From DASSLY01 sp035689185 (lineage in GTDB: Bacteria > Actinomycetota > Actinomycetes > Actinomycetales > Dermatophilaceae): a stretch of 33,775 bases of DNA. The notes beneath the pieces were generated by a model. The model was not told the origin of the DNA. It saw nothing but the letters and a program-made list of their open reading frames with translations, and did not search any database. Positions 23,504 through 30,654 of this stretch are shown here, piece by piece. The translations under genes and the position numbers were made by a program. Within the stretch, counting starts at the first letter, position 1; each line of letters opens with the position of its first letter. The stretch lies in contig DASSLY010000116.1 in the NCBI GenBank assembly GCA_035689185.1, positions 1 through 33,775 on the forward strand, written 5' to 3'.

Positions 23504-25228
23504 ATGACGGACGACGTGTGGGTCGTGGCCATGCCCAAGCTGGGCGAGACGGTGACCGAGGGCACCGTGGGCACCTGGCTCAAGCAGGTCGGGGACACGG
23601 TGTCGTTCGACGACCCGTTGTTCGAGGTGTCCACCGACAAGGTGGACTCGGAGATCCCGAGCCCGTATGACGGGGTGGTGCTGGAGATCCTCGTGCCGGC
23701 GGGGGACACCGTCGCGGTCGGCACCCCGCTGGTCCGCATCGGTGCGCCCGGCTCGTCGCCCAGCGCTGCGGCCGACGCCCCGACAGTCGGCGGGTCCGAA
23801 GGGCCTGCCACCGCGCCACCGGAGGCGGCCTTCGTGGAGTCGGGCGACTCCGGCGCACCGTCGGTGACGGCCCCGGGCGCGGGATCGGGGGCGGCGGCTC
23901 AGCAGGCGCACGAGGTCACCATGCCGAAGCTCGGCGAGACGGTGACCGAGGGGACCATCGGGAGCTGGCTGAAGCAGGTAGGGGACACCGTCGCCTTCGA
24001 CGACCCGTTGTTCGAGGTGTCCACCGACAAGGTCGACTCGGAGATCCCCAGTCCCGTCGACGGCGTGGTGCTGGAGATCTTGGTTCCGGCCGGCGAGACC
24101 GTCCCGGTCGGCACCCCGCTCATCCGGATCGGGGAGCCTGGTGCGGCAGGTGCTGCCGGAGCAGGCGCGGCAGGCGCAGGAGCCAGGCCCGCGGGCGCGG
24201 CTGATGGGGCCGCGCCGGCGCCCGGCCCGAAGAGCGGCGCGGCGCCGGCCACTGAGCCGCTGCCATCCGGTGGCCGCGCGGGTCGGCTGCTCTCGCCCGT
24301 GGTTCGCCGGCTGGCCAGTGAGCTGGGCATCGACCTGTCCCGGCTGAGCGGCACCGGAAGCTCCGGACGAATTCGCCGGGAGGATGTTGAGCGGGCTGCC
24401 GCCGAACGCCCCGCTGCCTCGGCGCCGACCGCTCCCGCGCCCGCTCCTGCGCCCGTGGCGGGGCCTGCCGCGGCCCCCAGCGCGGGGAAGCCGGCGGCGG
24501 CCGTCGCGACGTCGAGCGACCCGCGCGACGAGGTGGTGACGATGTCGCGGATGCGGCTCAGCGTCGCCGACGCGATGGTGAGGTCCCTGAACACCTCGGC
24601 GCACGTGTGGACCTCGGTCGAGGTCGACTTCCACAACATCGACAAGGTGCGGGCCCAGCACAAGGAGCGGTTCAAGAAGGAGGTCGGAGCCTCACTGACC
24701 TACCTGCCGTTCATCGCCAGGGCGGTGTGCGACGCCCTGCGGGCCTTCCCCACGGTCAACAGCTCCATCGACGTGGCCGCCAAGACGATGACCCTGCACC
24801 CCTACGTCAACCTCGGGATCGCGGTGGACCTGGACGAGCAAGGCCTGGTGGTTCCCGTGGTCAAGGACGCCGACGCGCTCAACATCCGAGGGGTGGCCAA
24901 GACGATCACCACCCTCGCCGGAGCGGCCCGGGCCAAGAAGCTGGGGATGGCCGACATGACCGGCTCGACCTTCACCATCACCAACCCCGGTCCGTTCGCC
25001 AGCTTCGCCTCGTCGCCGGTGATCAACCAGCCCAACGTGGCGATCCTGTGCACGGACGGCGTGACGCGCCGTCCGGTCGCGGTGGGTGACGCGATCGCCA
25101 TCCACCCGATGGGCATCATCGGCCTGGTCTACGACCACCGGGCATTCGACGGCTCGACCGCCTCGAAGTTCCTGCTCCAGCTCCGCAACACGTTGCAGGA
25201 CCGGGACTGGGCCGCGGAGCTCGAATAA
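23504..25228 (+). CDS. 2-oxoacid dehydrogenase E2, dihydrolipoamide acyltransferase with two lipoyl domains
   Basis: 574-residue E2 core. Two lipoyl domains carry the lysines to be lipoylated in STDKVDSEI, Lys46 and Lys176, separated by an Ala/Pro/Gly-rich linker. A peripheral-subunit-binding domain (SPVVRRLASELGIDLSRLSG) lies around residues 260-300. A catalytic acyltransferase domain ends with DHRAFDG, catalytic His545. Both lipoyl domains share long identical stretches, suggesting recent duplication. GGAGAG precedes the ATG. The nine-base gap to the next gene suggests co-transcription. Confidence 0.95.
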   Translation: MTDDVWVVAMPKLGETVTEGTVGTWLKQVGDTVSFDDPLFEVSTDKVDSEIPSPYDGVVLEILVPAGDTVAVGTPLVRIGAPGSSPSAAADAPTVGGSEGPATAPPEAAFVESGDSGAPSVTAPGAGSGAAAQQAHEVTMPKLGETVTEGTIGSWLKQVGDTVAFDDPLFEVSTDKVDSEIPSPVDGVVLEILVPAGETVPVGTPLIRIGEPGAAGAAGAGAAGAGARPAGAADGAAPAPGPKSGAAPATEPLPSGGRAGRLLSPVVRRLASELGIDLSRLSGTGSSGRIRREDVERAAAERPAASAPTAPAPAPAPVAGPAAAPSAGKPAAAVATSSDPRDEVVTMSRMRLSVADAMVRSLNTSAHVWTSVEVDFHNIDKVRAQHKERFKKEVGASLTYLPFIARAVCDALRAFPTVNSSIDVAAKTMTLHPYVNLGIAVDLDEQGLVVPVVKDADALNIRGVAKTITTLAGAARAKKLGMADMTGSTFTITNPGPFASFASSPVINQPNVAILCTDGVTRRPVAVGDAIAIHPMGIIGLVYDHRAFDGSTASKFLLQLRNTLQDRDWAAELE

Positions 25229-25237
25229 GCACCTGCA

Positions 25238-25810
25238 GTGGGAAGCGAGGCGACCCGGGGCGGCGACGAGCCGGTTACGGTCACGATCGAGCGCGAGGTG
25301 GCGCCCGGACGCGAGGCTGACTTCGAAGCCTGGGCCGCGGCCCTGACCGACGCCGCATCGGCGTTCCCCGGCTTCCTCGGCGCGGGTCTGCTGCGGCCGG
25401 CGCGCAGCGGACAGCGCTGGCACGTGGTCTACCGGTTCGACTCCGACCAGCACCTGCAGGCCTGGCAGCGCTCATCGGACCGGGCCCGGTTGCTGGACGA
25501 GGCCGAGGGCCTGATGAGCACGACCGCCGTCCGCCACTTCACCGGTCTGGAGACGTGGTTCAGCCTGCCGGGACGGTCCCCACCAGCACCGCCTCGCTGG
25601 AAGATGTTCGTGGTCTCGGTCGCCGGAATCTACCTGCTCCAGCTCGCCTTTCACGTCGCCACCGACGGGCTGCTGGCCACCTGGCCGTTGGTGCTGCGGG
25701 TCGCGGCGCTGGCCGCCTCCGTCACCGCCCTGATGACCTGGGCCGTCATGCCGCGCGTGGCGCGGCTGCTGGCCGGCTGGCTGTACCCCGCTCCCGGCAA
25801 CGGCGGCTGA
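25238..25810 (+). CDS. Antibiotic-biosynthesis-monooxygenase (ABM) domain membrane protein
   Basis: 190-residue protein. Residues about 10-105 form an ABM-like dimeric alpha-beta barrel (REVAPGREADFEAWAAALTDA, FPGFLGAGLLRP, WHVVYRFDSDQHLQAW). The C-terminal part contains two membrane segments (MFVVSVAGIYLLQLAFHV; AALAASVTALMTWAVM). ABM domains bind small aromatic or haem-like ligands or act as cofactorless oxygenases; the membrane-anchored version is of unknown role. The GTG start nine bases after the E2 stop is the only one giving the full domain. It closes the operon. Confidence 0.82.
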   Translation: MGSEATRGGDEPVTVTIEREVAPGREADFEAWAAALTDAASAFPGFLGAGLLRPARSGQRWHVVYRFDSDQHLQAWQRSSDRARLLDEAEGLMSTTAVRHFTGLETWFSLPGRSPPAPPRWKMFVVSVAGIYLLQLAFHVATDGLLATWPLVLRVAALAASVTALMTWAVMPRVARLLAGWLYPAPGNGG

Positions 25811-25963
25811 CCAGCCCCTTCGTGATCCCGCTCGACGGAACCGCGAGTGCCCACCCCGTACCTGCGACCTAGTGTGGTCGAAGCGACAGGCCCGGCGACA
25901 GACGGAGAGGACGGCGATGTCCGGCTCGCCCCCCGCAGGTTGCCCATCCGCCGGGAGGTGGTG

Positions 25964-26218
25964 ATGGTCGCGGCGGGTGGACCGGGCAGGGTGTTCCTGG
26001 AGCAGCTGGAGGCCACCGCTGCCGAGATCGCCCAACGCCGGACCGAGGTTCGCGCACTCGTGGCCCAGCTGACCGCCTTCGAGGCCCAGCTCGCCGCCTT
26101 CGAGGCGACGTTGCGCCCCGTTCTGGACATGGTCGGAGTCTGGGTCGACACGCAGGAGCGGGTCATGGACCCCTTCGGGCTCGCCCGCCGGCCGAAATCC
26201 CCGCCGGAGGTACCCTGA
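25964..26218 (+). CDS. Small coiled-coil protein of unknown function
   Basis: 84-residue protein with a continuous predicted amphipathic helix (FLEQLEATAAEIAQRRTE then LTAFEAQLAAFEATLRPV) showing heptad spacing, then VGVWVDTQERVMDPFG. ATG 25964 is chosen because GGGAGG (25953-25958) lies just upstream. I do not recognise a named family. Its place before an XRE regulator and a phasin-like gene suggests a structural or granule-surface partner; that is inference. Confidence 0.65.
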   Translation: MVAAGGPGRVFLEQLEATAAEIAQRRTEVRALVAQLTAFEAQLAAFEATLRPVLDMVGVWVDTQERVMDPFGLARRPKSPPEVP

Positions 26219-26290
26219 TGCCACAGGCCACCCGCCTGCCGTGCCAGTCGACGGCGGGCGGCGCATTGCCGGGGGTCGCCTTCGCCGGGT

Positions 26291-26310
26291 CCGTGACACA
26301 GTTGTCACGG
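26291..26310. promoter_or_regulatory. Operator-like palindrome before the XRE gene
   Basis: CCGTGACA (26291-26298) and TGTCACGG (26303-26310) are perfect complements with a 4-base spacer, 28 bases before the XRE start. It probably binds the XRE protein itself. Confidence 0.65.
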
Positions 26311-26338
26311 CATCGGCGGCACGGAGGGAACGCGCATC

Positions 26339-26716
26339 ATGACGACCGAGGAAGAGTGGAACCCCAGGCTTCGGCAGATGGGGGAGTACATTCGCGCCCA
26401 GCGGCAACTGGCGGACCTGTCGCTGCGCGGGCTGTCCGAGCTCACCCAAGTCTCGAACGCCTACCTCAGCCAGATCGAGCGCGGGCTCCACCAGCCCTCG
26501 CTGCGGGTCCTGGAGGCCATCGCTGGAGCCCTCAACGTCACCGCGGACACCCTGTTGTCGCAGGCGGGTATGTCGCGCGGCCCGTTCGCGACCACGGCGA
26601 CGCAAGCCCCGGGCACGGAGGCCGCGATCCTCAACGACCCGGACCTGACCCCGGAAGAGCGGGAGACCCTGATCCGGGTCTACCAGAACTTCAAGCGCAG
26701 CCGGTCCACTGCTTGA
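26339..26716 (+). CDS. XRE-family regulator next to the phasin-like gene
   Basis: 125-residue helix-turn-helix protein. The XRE DNA-binding domain fills residues about 12-70 (MGEYIRAQRQLADLSLRGLSE, SNAYLSQIERGLHQPSLRVL), followed by a short C-terminal stretch with no ligand domain. GGAGG lies upstream of ATG 26339. Its stop codon overlaps the -35 of the next gene's promoter. In Rhodococcus jostii a lipid-droplet coat protein gene (MLDS) is paired with its own regulator (MLDSR); the pairing here is similar, though I cannot confirm homology. It is likely to control itself through the nearby palindrome and perhaps the phasin-like gene. Confidence 0.88.
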   Translation: MTTEEEWNPRLRQMGEYIRAQRQLADLSLRGLSELTQVSNAYLSQIERGLHQPSLRVLEAIAGALNVTADTLLSQAGMSRGPFATTATQAPGTEAAILNDPDLTPEERETLIRVYQNFKRSRSTA

Positions 26717-26740
26717 CAAACGCGGCAAGTTGCGTAGTAT
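26713..26740 (+). promoter_or_regulatory. Strong promoter of phasin-like gene 2
   Basis: TTGACA (26713-26718), 16-base spacer, TAGTAT (26735-26740). The -35 overlaps the TGA stop of the XRE gene. The first 30 bases match the promoter at 12590 at 25 positions. The spacer holds the short palindrome GCAA-G-TTGC. Confidence 0.85.
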
Positions 26741-26780
26741 ATAACGCGAACCACTCACCGCCTACGAAGGAGCATCACTG

Positions 26781-27065
26781 ATGTCCACCCCCACCCAGCA
26801 GTACACCGACATGGTGCAGCAGAGCCAGCAGGCTGTGCTCAACGCTGTCGACACCTGGACCAAGACGGTTCAGGAGGCATTCGCCCAGCTGCCGAGCTCC
26901 CCGGGCCAGTTCGACGCCTCGGGCATGGTCGACCAGGTCTTCGACTTCACCGAGAAGGTCCTCGAGGTCCAGCGCGACCTCGCCAAGCGGCTGGTGAGCA
27001 CCTCCGCTGCCACCGCCGAGAAGCTCGCGTCCACCTCCCCCAGCGACGCGACCGCCACGGAGTAG
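26781..27065 (+). CDS. Small phasin-like / granule-associated protein 2
   Basis: 94-residue helical protein, rich in Gln, Ala and Ser, without Cys. MVDQVFDFTEKVLEVQRDLAKR aligns with the C-terminal half of the protein at 12659; here a Ser/Thr-rich tail follows. The N-terminal QQYTDMVQQSQQAVLNAVDTW is amphipathic. A consensus promoter, a GGAG ribosome site eight bases before the ATG and a 17-bp terminator stem indicate strong single-gene expression. Likely a storage-granule coat (PHA or triacylglycerol) protein; evidence is by pattern and paralogy only. Confidence 0.72.
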   Translation: MSTPTQQYTDMVQQSQQAVLNAVDTWTKTVQEAFAQLPSSPGQFDASGMVDQVFDFTEKVLEVQRDLAKRLVSTSAATAEKLASTSPSDATATE

Positions 27066-27116
27066 TCAACCGGCCCCGGGAGGGGCTGCGGTGTTCCGTG
27101 CGAGACGCGGAAGCCA

Positions 27117-27154
27117 CCGACGGGGCCGCGGCCAGCAGGCCGCGGCCCCGTCGG
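27117..27154. terminator. Bidirectional terminator after phasin-like gene 2
   Basis: Perfect inverted repeat with 17-bp arms, CCGACGGGGCCGCGGCC (27117-27133) and its complement (27138-27154), and a 4-base loop, between two convergent genes. Confidence 0.9.
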
Positions 27155-27199
27155 CGTCTGAGGAGCCATGGGCCGCCAGCGCACCGGCGTGGCCTAGCC

Positions 27200-28192
27200 C
27201 TAGCGCAGGCGGAGCAGCCTCGCCGCCGTGTCGGACAGGATGGCGGCGCGGTCGGCCTGGTCCAACCCCAGGCGGTCCACCGTGCCGATGGGGTCCCTGT
27301 CACCCAGCTCGAACGGGTGGTCGGTGCCGAGCAGCACGTGGCCGGCCCCGACGTCTTCCACCAGCCGACGCAGCAGCGTGGTGGAGAAGACCGCGGTGTC
27401 GTAGAAGAGCTGGTCGGCGAACTCGCTGGGGGGGCGGGTGGTCGTGTGCGCGACCTCCTTGCGCTCCCACCCCATGTCCATCCGGCCGCGCAACGACGGC
27501 ACGCAGCCACCCCCGTGCGCCAGGCACAGGGTCGGGGCGAACTCCTCCATGACGCCGCCGAAGATCAGGCGGGCGACCGCCAGGGCGGTCTCCATGGGGT
27601 ACCCGACCAGTTGTGGCAGCCAGAAGTCCCGCTGGCGATGCCCGTCGGGCACTCCGCTGGGGTGCAGGAAGACGAAGACCTCGCGGTCGGCGACCAGCGA
27701 CCAGAACTCGCGGTTGACCGGGTCGTCCAGCTCACGCCCACCCCCTGAGGAGCCGATCGCCAGCCCGGCCATGCCGAGGTCGTCCAGGCAACGCCGGGCC
27801 TCCTCGGCGGCCCCGGCCCAGCCCACCGGCGCCGTCCCCAGCGCGACCAGCCGCTCCGGAGCCTCCGCGACGTAACCAGCCAGCTCGTCGTTGCCGCGCG
27901 ACACCGTGTCGCGAACCAGCTCTGGGTCATCGGCGGTGGAGCAGAACAGGAAGGGCGGCAGCGAGACCGCATGGTGGCTGACGCCGACGTCGTCCATCTC
28001 GCTGAGCCGGGTCGGCACGTCATACTGCGAGCGCGCCAGCGGAAGCGGAGCCCCCCGCCCGACGCCACTGACCCGCGGGTCCAGCCGCACGATGTCGGCC
28101 GGCACGTCGTCCAGGTCAGCCAGGCCACGCTGTGCCAGGCCGCGCAGGAGCGGCATGGGCATGGCGTGGCTGTGGACGTCCAACGCGGTCAC
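27200..28192 (-). CDS. ACMSD-like amidohydrolase/decarboxylase
   Basis: 330-residue amidohydrolase of the ACMSD branch (2-amino-3-carboxymuconate semialdehyde decarboxylase). The metal motif DVHSHAMP (His7, His9) opens the protein; later metal/catalytic positions appear in FLHPSGVPD, LCLAHGGGCVPS and LLGTDHPFELGD, and WLPQLVGYPMETALAVARLIFGGV matches ACMSD closely. Relatives decarboxylate ring-cleavage products or aromatic acids. The GTG at 28192 starts just before the motif and is chosen for that reason. It is divergent from ligAB, so a decarboxylase of a ring-cleavage product such as a carboxy-hydroxymuconate semialdehyde is plausible. A hydratase role (LigJ-like) is an alternative. Confidence 0.87.
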   Translation of the reverse strand: MTALDVHSHAMPMPLLRGLAQRGLADLDDVPADIVRLDPRVSGVGRGAPLPLARSQYDVPTRLSEMDDVGVSHHAVSLPPFLFCSTADDPELVRDTVSRGNDELAGYVAEAPERLVALGTAPVGWAGAAEEARRCLDDLGMAGLAIGSSGGGRELDDPVNREFWSLVADREVFVFLHPSGVPDGHRQRDFWLPQLVGYPMETALAVARLIFGGVMEEFAPTLCLAHGGGCVPSLRGRMDMGWERKEVAHTTTRPPSEFADQLFYDTAVFSTTLLRRLVEDVGAGHVLLGTDHPFELGDRDPIGTVDRLGLDQADRAAILSDTAARLLRLR

Positions 28193-28333
28193 AGGCAGGG
28201 CAGGCGGCACCAGCACAGTTTGGCTGCGAGCGTGGGGACGCCCCCGCTTCCTCCCACTGGTCGGAAGTGCCGCGATCAGCCATGGGGATGGCTCACCGGT
28301 CTGTGCCAGACTCCGAGCCGGCGGGCGCTCATA

Positions 28334-28364
28334 GGGTTTCGGCCGACTAAGCCATCCGAACCCC
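28334..28364. promoter_or_regulatory. Inverted repeat upstream of ligA
   Basis: GGGTTTCGG (28334-28342) and CCGAACCCC (28356-28364) are complementary apart from one extra T, with a 13-base spacer. It is about 33 bases upstream of ligA in a 204-base divergent gap. A smaller AGCCAT-N4-ATGGCT (28278-28293) lies nearer the decarboxylase. Confidence 0.4.
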
Positions 28365-28396
28365 ATACCCCGAAGTCGACGGAGGTGGCGACCACG

Positions 28397-28678
28397 GTGA
28401 GCAACTATCAGCTTCATCGATGCGTCTGGGACAACGTGCGTGCGGGTCAGGTGAGCGGCAGCACGATGCGCGACTTCGACGTGAACAAGTACGACCTCAC
28501 CGAGGAGGAGCGCAAGGCGTTCGAGTCCGCGGACGTGGGCGCTCTCTACCAGCTCGGGCTGCACCCGGTCCTGCTGAACGGGTTCTGCCGCGCGGCTGGC
28601 TTCTCGCGCAACGAGTACCGCGCGATCCTGGAGAAGTACGCCGAGCCGACCACGAAGAAGGCACGATGGCAGAAATAG
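28397..28678 (+). CDS. ligA: Extradiol dioxygenase alpha (LigA) subunit
   Basis: 93-residue LigA-type subunit that caps the active site of class III extradiol dioxygenases such as protocatechuate 4,5-dioxygenase. FDVNKYDLTEEERKAFESAD and LGLHPVLLNGFCRAAGFSR are the family core. It is shorter than the Sphingobium LigA. The GTG start follows GGAGG by 11 bases. Its last 13 bases overlap ligB, showing coupled synthesis. The order alpha-beta is as in ligAB. Confidence 0.9.
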   Translation: MSNYQLHRCVWDNVRAGQVSGSTMRDFDVNKYDLTEEERKAFESADVGALYQLGLHPVLLNGFCRAAGFSRNEYRAILEKYAEPTTKKARWQK

Positions 28679-29490
28679 CGTTGGCGTACTGCGCCTCACA
28701 CGCCCCGATGATGTCGGCGGCCCGGGACTCGGCGCCGGAGGCACAGCGCAAGAACTTCTTCGGCGCGCTGAACCAGGTCCGCGACCTGGCGCGCGAACGT
28801 GACGTGCAGGCCTGCGTCGTGCTGTCCAACGAGCACTTCACCAACTTCTTCCTGGAGAACTTCCCGCAGATCTGCATCGGTGTGGGCGAGCGCAACTGGG
28901 GGCCGACGGAGGCCTGGCTTCCCATCGACAAGTCCTGGATCGCCGGCCACCCCGCGCTCGCCGACCACATCGCCCGCAGCACGCTGCAGGACGGCTTCGA
29001 CCCGGCGTTCTCACACCTGCTGGAGCTCGACCACGGCGTGATGACCGTGTACCACGAGCTGGACCCCCAGATGCAGCTTCCCCTGGTCCCCATCGTGCAG
29101 AACTGTGCGGTCGAGCCGTTGATGCCGCTCCGCCGTGCCTACGAGTTCGGCAAGGCGCTGGGCGCAGCCGTCCACTCCTTCGACGGCCTGGAACGGGTGG
29201 CCGTCATCGGCGCCGGCGGTCTCTCCCACTGGATCGGAACGCCGGAGGTCGGCGACATCGCCGAGGACTTCGACCGGTGGTTCCTGGAGCGGCTGGAGAC
29301 CGGGACGCTGGACCAGGTGCTGGACATGCCGGACGACGAGCTCGCGCTTGCGGGCAACGGTGCCCACGAGATTCGCAGCTGGCTTGCGGTTGCGGGCGCC
29401 GTGGCCCCCACAACCGCTCGTACGCTCGCCTACGAGCCGGTCTACCCGTGGATCACTGGCATGGCGGTGTCTGCGTTCGAGCCCGCCTGA
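28666..29490 (+). CDS. ligB: Extradiol dioxygenase beta (LigB) subunit
   Basis: 274-residue catalytic subunit of a class III extradiol dioxygenase that opens a catechol ring with O2. The Fe(II) ligands known from LigB are visible: His12 (CASHAPMM), His57 (SNEHFTNFF) and Glu235 (NGAHEIRSW); catalytic His188 lies in GGLSHWIG. With LigA it should cleave protocatechuate or a similar dihydroxybenzoate; 4,5-cleavage is the commonest, 2,3-cleavage or gallate cannot be excluded. The upstream pathway enzymes in this window make protocatechuate, supporting that substrate. The flavin reductase fusion gene follows after seven bases. Confidence 0.92.
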   Translation: MAEIALAYCASHAPMMSAARDSAPEAQRKNFFGALNQVRDLARERDVQACVVLSNEHFTNFFLENFPQICIGVGERNWGPTEAWLPIDKSWIAGHPALADHIARSTLQDGFDPAFSHLLELDHGVMTVYHELDPQMQLPLVPIVQNCAVEPLMPLRRAYEFGKALGAAVHSFDGLERVAVIGAGGLSHWIGTPEVGDIAEDFDRWFLERLETGTLDQVLDMPDDELALAGNGAHEIRSWLAVAGAVAPTTARTLAYEPVYPWITGMAVSAFEPA

Positions 29491-29497
29491 GGCTGCG

Positions 29498-30652
29498 GTG
29501 GGGGTCGACGACCTCGGCGCGACCCCGGACACCGCGATCGACGCGGCGCTGTTCCGGCGCGTCATCGGCAACTTCATGAGCGGGGTGGTGGTGGTCACCG
29601 CCAGCCACGCGGGTCGCCGCCAGGGGATGACCGTCAGCGCGATCTCGTCGCTGTCGCTGGAGCCGCCGATGCTGGTGGCATGCCTGAACACCCGCAGCGA
29701 CACGAGTGCGCTGATCGACCGCTCCGGGCTCTTCGCGGTGAACATCTTGTCCGAGGGCCAAGGTGCCCTCGCCCAGCAGTTCGCCACACCCGCCGCCGAC
29801 AAGTTCCACGACGTCGCCGTGCGACCCGGGCGCAGCGGGGTGCCCGTGCTCGCCGATGCCCTTGCCGTCGTCGAGTGTCAGGTCGCCGAGGCGGTGCGCG
29901 GCGGAACGCATCTGGTGTTCCTGGGTCGCGCCACCCATGCGGAGGCCCGTGAGGGGTCTCCGCTGGCGTACTTTCGTGGCAGCTTCGGCCGGTTCGAGCT
30001 CGCGCAGGACGACGCCGTGCTGGACGAGGTGCGCCGGCTGGTCCTCACCCGGGCCTTGTCCGCCGAGGAGGTAGCCTCATCCGAGCGGCTGGCCGCCCGG
30101 CTGGGCTGCTCGGAGTCGTCGGTGCACTACGCGTTGACGCGGCTGGTCGGGGAGAACCTCCTGCGCCGCGTGCCCGACGTCGGTTACGTCGTTGTTCCGT
30201 TGGACGCCGCCACCTCCGACGACGCCCACGACGCCCAGCTCGCCATCGAGGTCGGTGCGGCGGACCTCACCGTGGGACGCCTGACCGGCGAACAGGTCGA
30301 GCAGCTGCGGCGGCTGGCTGCCGACATGGAGGTGTTGCTGGTCGGCGGGCAGATCTGCGACGTGGCGGGCTACATCGCGATGAACGCGAAGTTCCACGCC
30401 TACCTGGTCGGCGCGACCGGCGTCAGCCCGTTGGTCCGTGCCTACGAGAGCCTCAGCCTGCCGGATCTGATGACGCGCGCGTTGGCCACCCCGATCCCGC
30501 ACGGCGCAGAGCTGCTCGATGACCACGCCGCGCTCGTGGACGCCTATGAGCATGCCGACCTGGCCCGGGCCAAGGCGGTGCTGACGGTTCACAACGCTCG
30601 AGCCAAGCAGACGCAGCGCGCCGGAATCGAGCGCGCCGGCGGGGCGCTCTAG
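29498..30652 (+). CDS. Flavin reductase fused to GntR/FCD transcriptional regulator
   Basis: 384-residue three-domain protein. Residues about 16-165 form a flavin reductase of the FMN-binding split-barrel type (FMSGVVVVTASHAGRRQGMTV, SLEPPMLVACLNTRSDTSAL, LAYFRGSFGRFEL). A GntR-like winged HTH follows at about 177-238 (SERLAARLGCSESSVHYALT, LLRRVPDVGYVVVP), then an FCD effector domain at about 246-375 with histidines in NAKFHAYL, LLDDHAALVDAYEHADL and LTVHNARA. The usual first metal Asp of FCD proteins appears as Asn. One uninterrupted frame covers all three. GTG 29498 is seven bases after the ligB stop, so it is likely transcribed with ligAB. It could regulate ligAB in response to flavin redox state or serve a two-component monooxygenase; both are inference. 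Confidence 0.9.
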   Translation: MGVDDLGATPDTAIDAALFRRVIGNFMSGVVVVTASHAGRRQGMTVSAISSLSLEPPMLVACLNTRSDTSALIDRSGLFAVNILSEGQGALAQQFATPAADKFHDVAVRPGRSGVPVLADALAVVECQVAEAVRGGTHLVFLGRATHAEAREGSPLAYFRGSFGRFELAQDDAVLDEVRRLVLTRALSAEEVASSERLAARLGCSESSVHYALTRLVGENLLRRVPDVGYVVVPLDAATSDDAHDAQLAIEVGAADLTVGRLTGEQVEQLRRLAADMEVLLVGGQICDVAGYIAMNAKFHAYLVGATGVSPLVRAYESLSLPDLMTRALATPIPHGAELLDDHAALVDAYEHADLARAKAVLTVHNARAKQTQRAGIERAGGAL

Positions 30653-30654
30653 CT

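Noticed and set aside
26218..26781. 187-codon frame that begins at the stop of the coiled-coil gene
   Set aside because: It runs through the XRE gene out of frame; the XRE domain is in the frame starting at 26339 with a ribosome site.
28193..28744. N-terminal extension of the decarboxylase across the ligA region
   Set aside because: It runs over the divergent ligA gene; the metal motif DVHSHAMP starts right after GTG 28192, as in the family.
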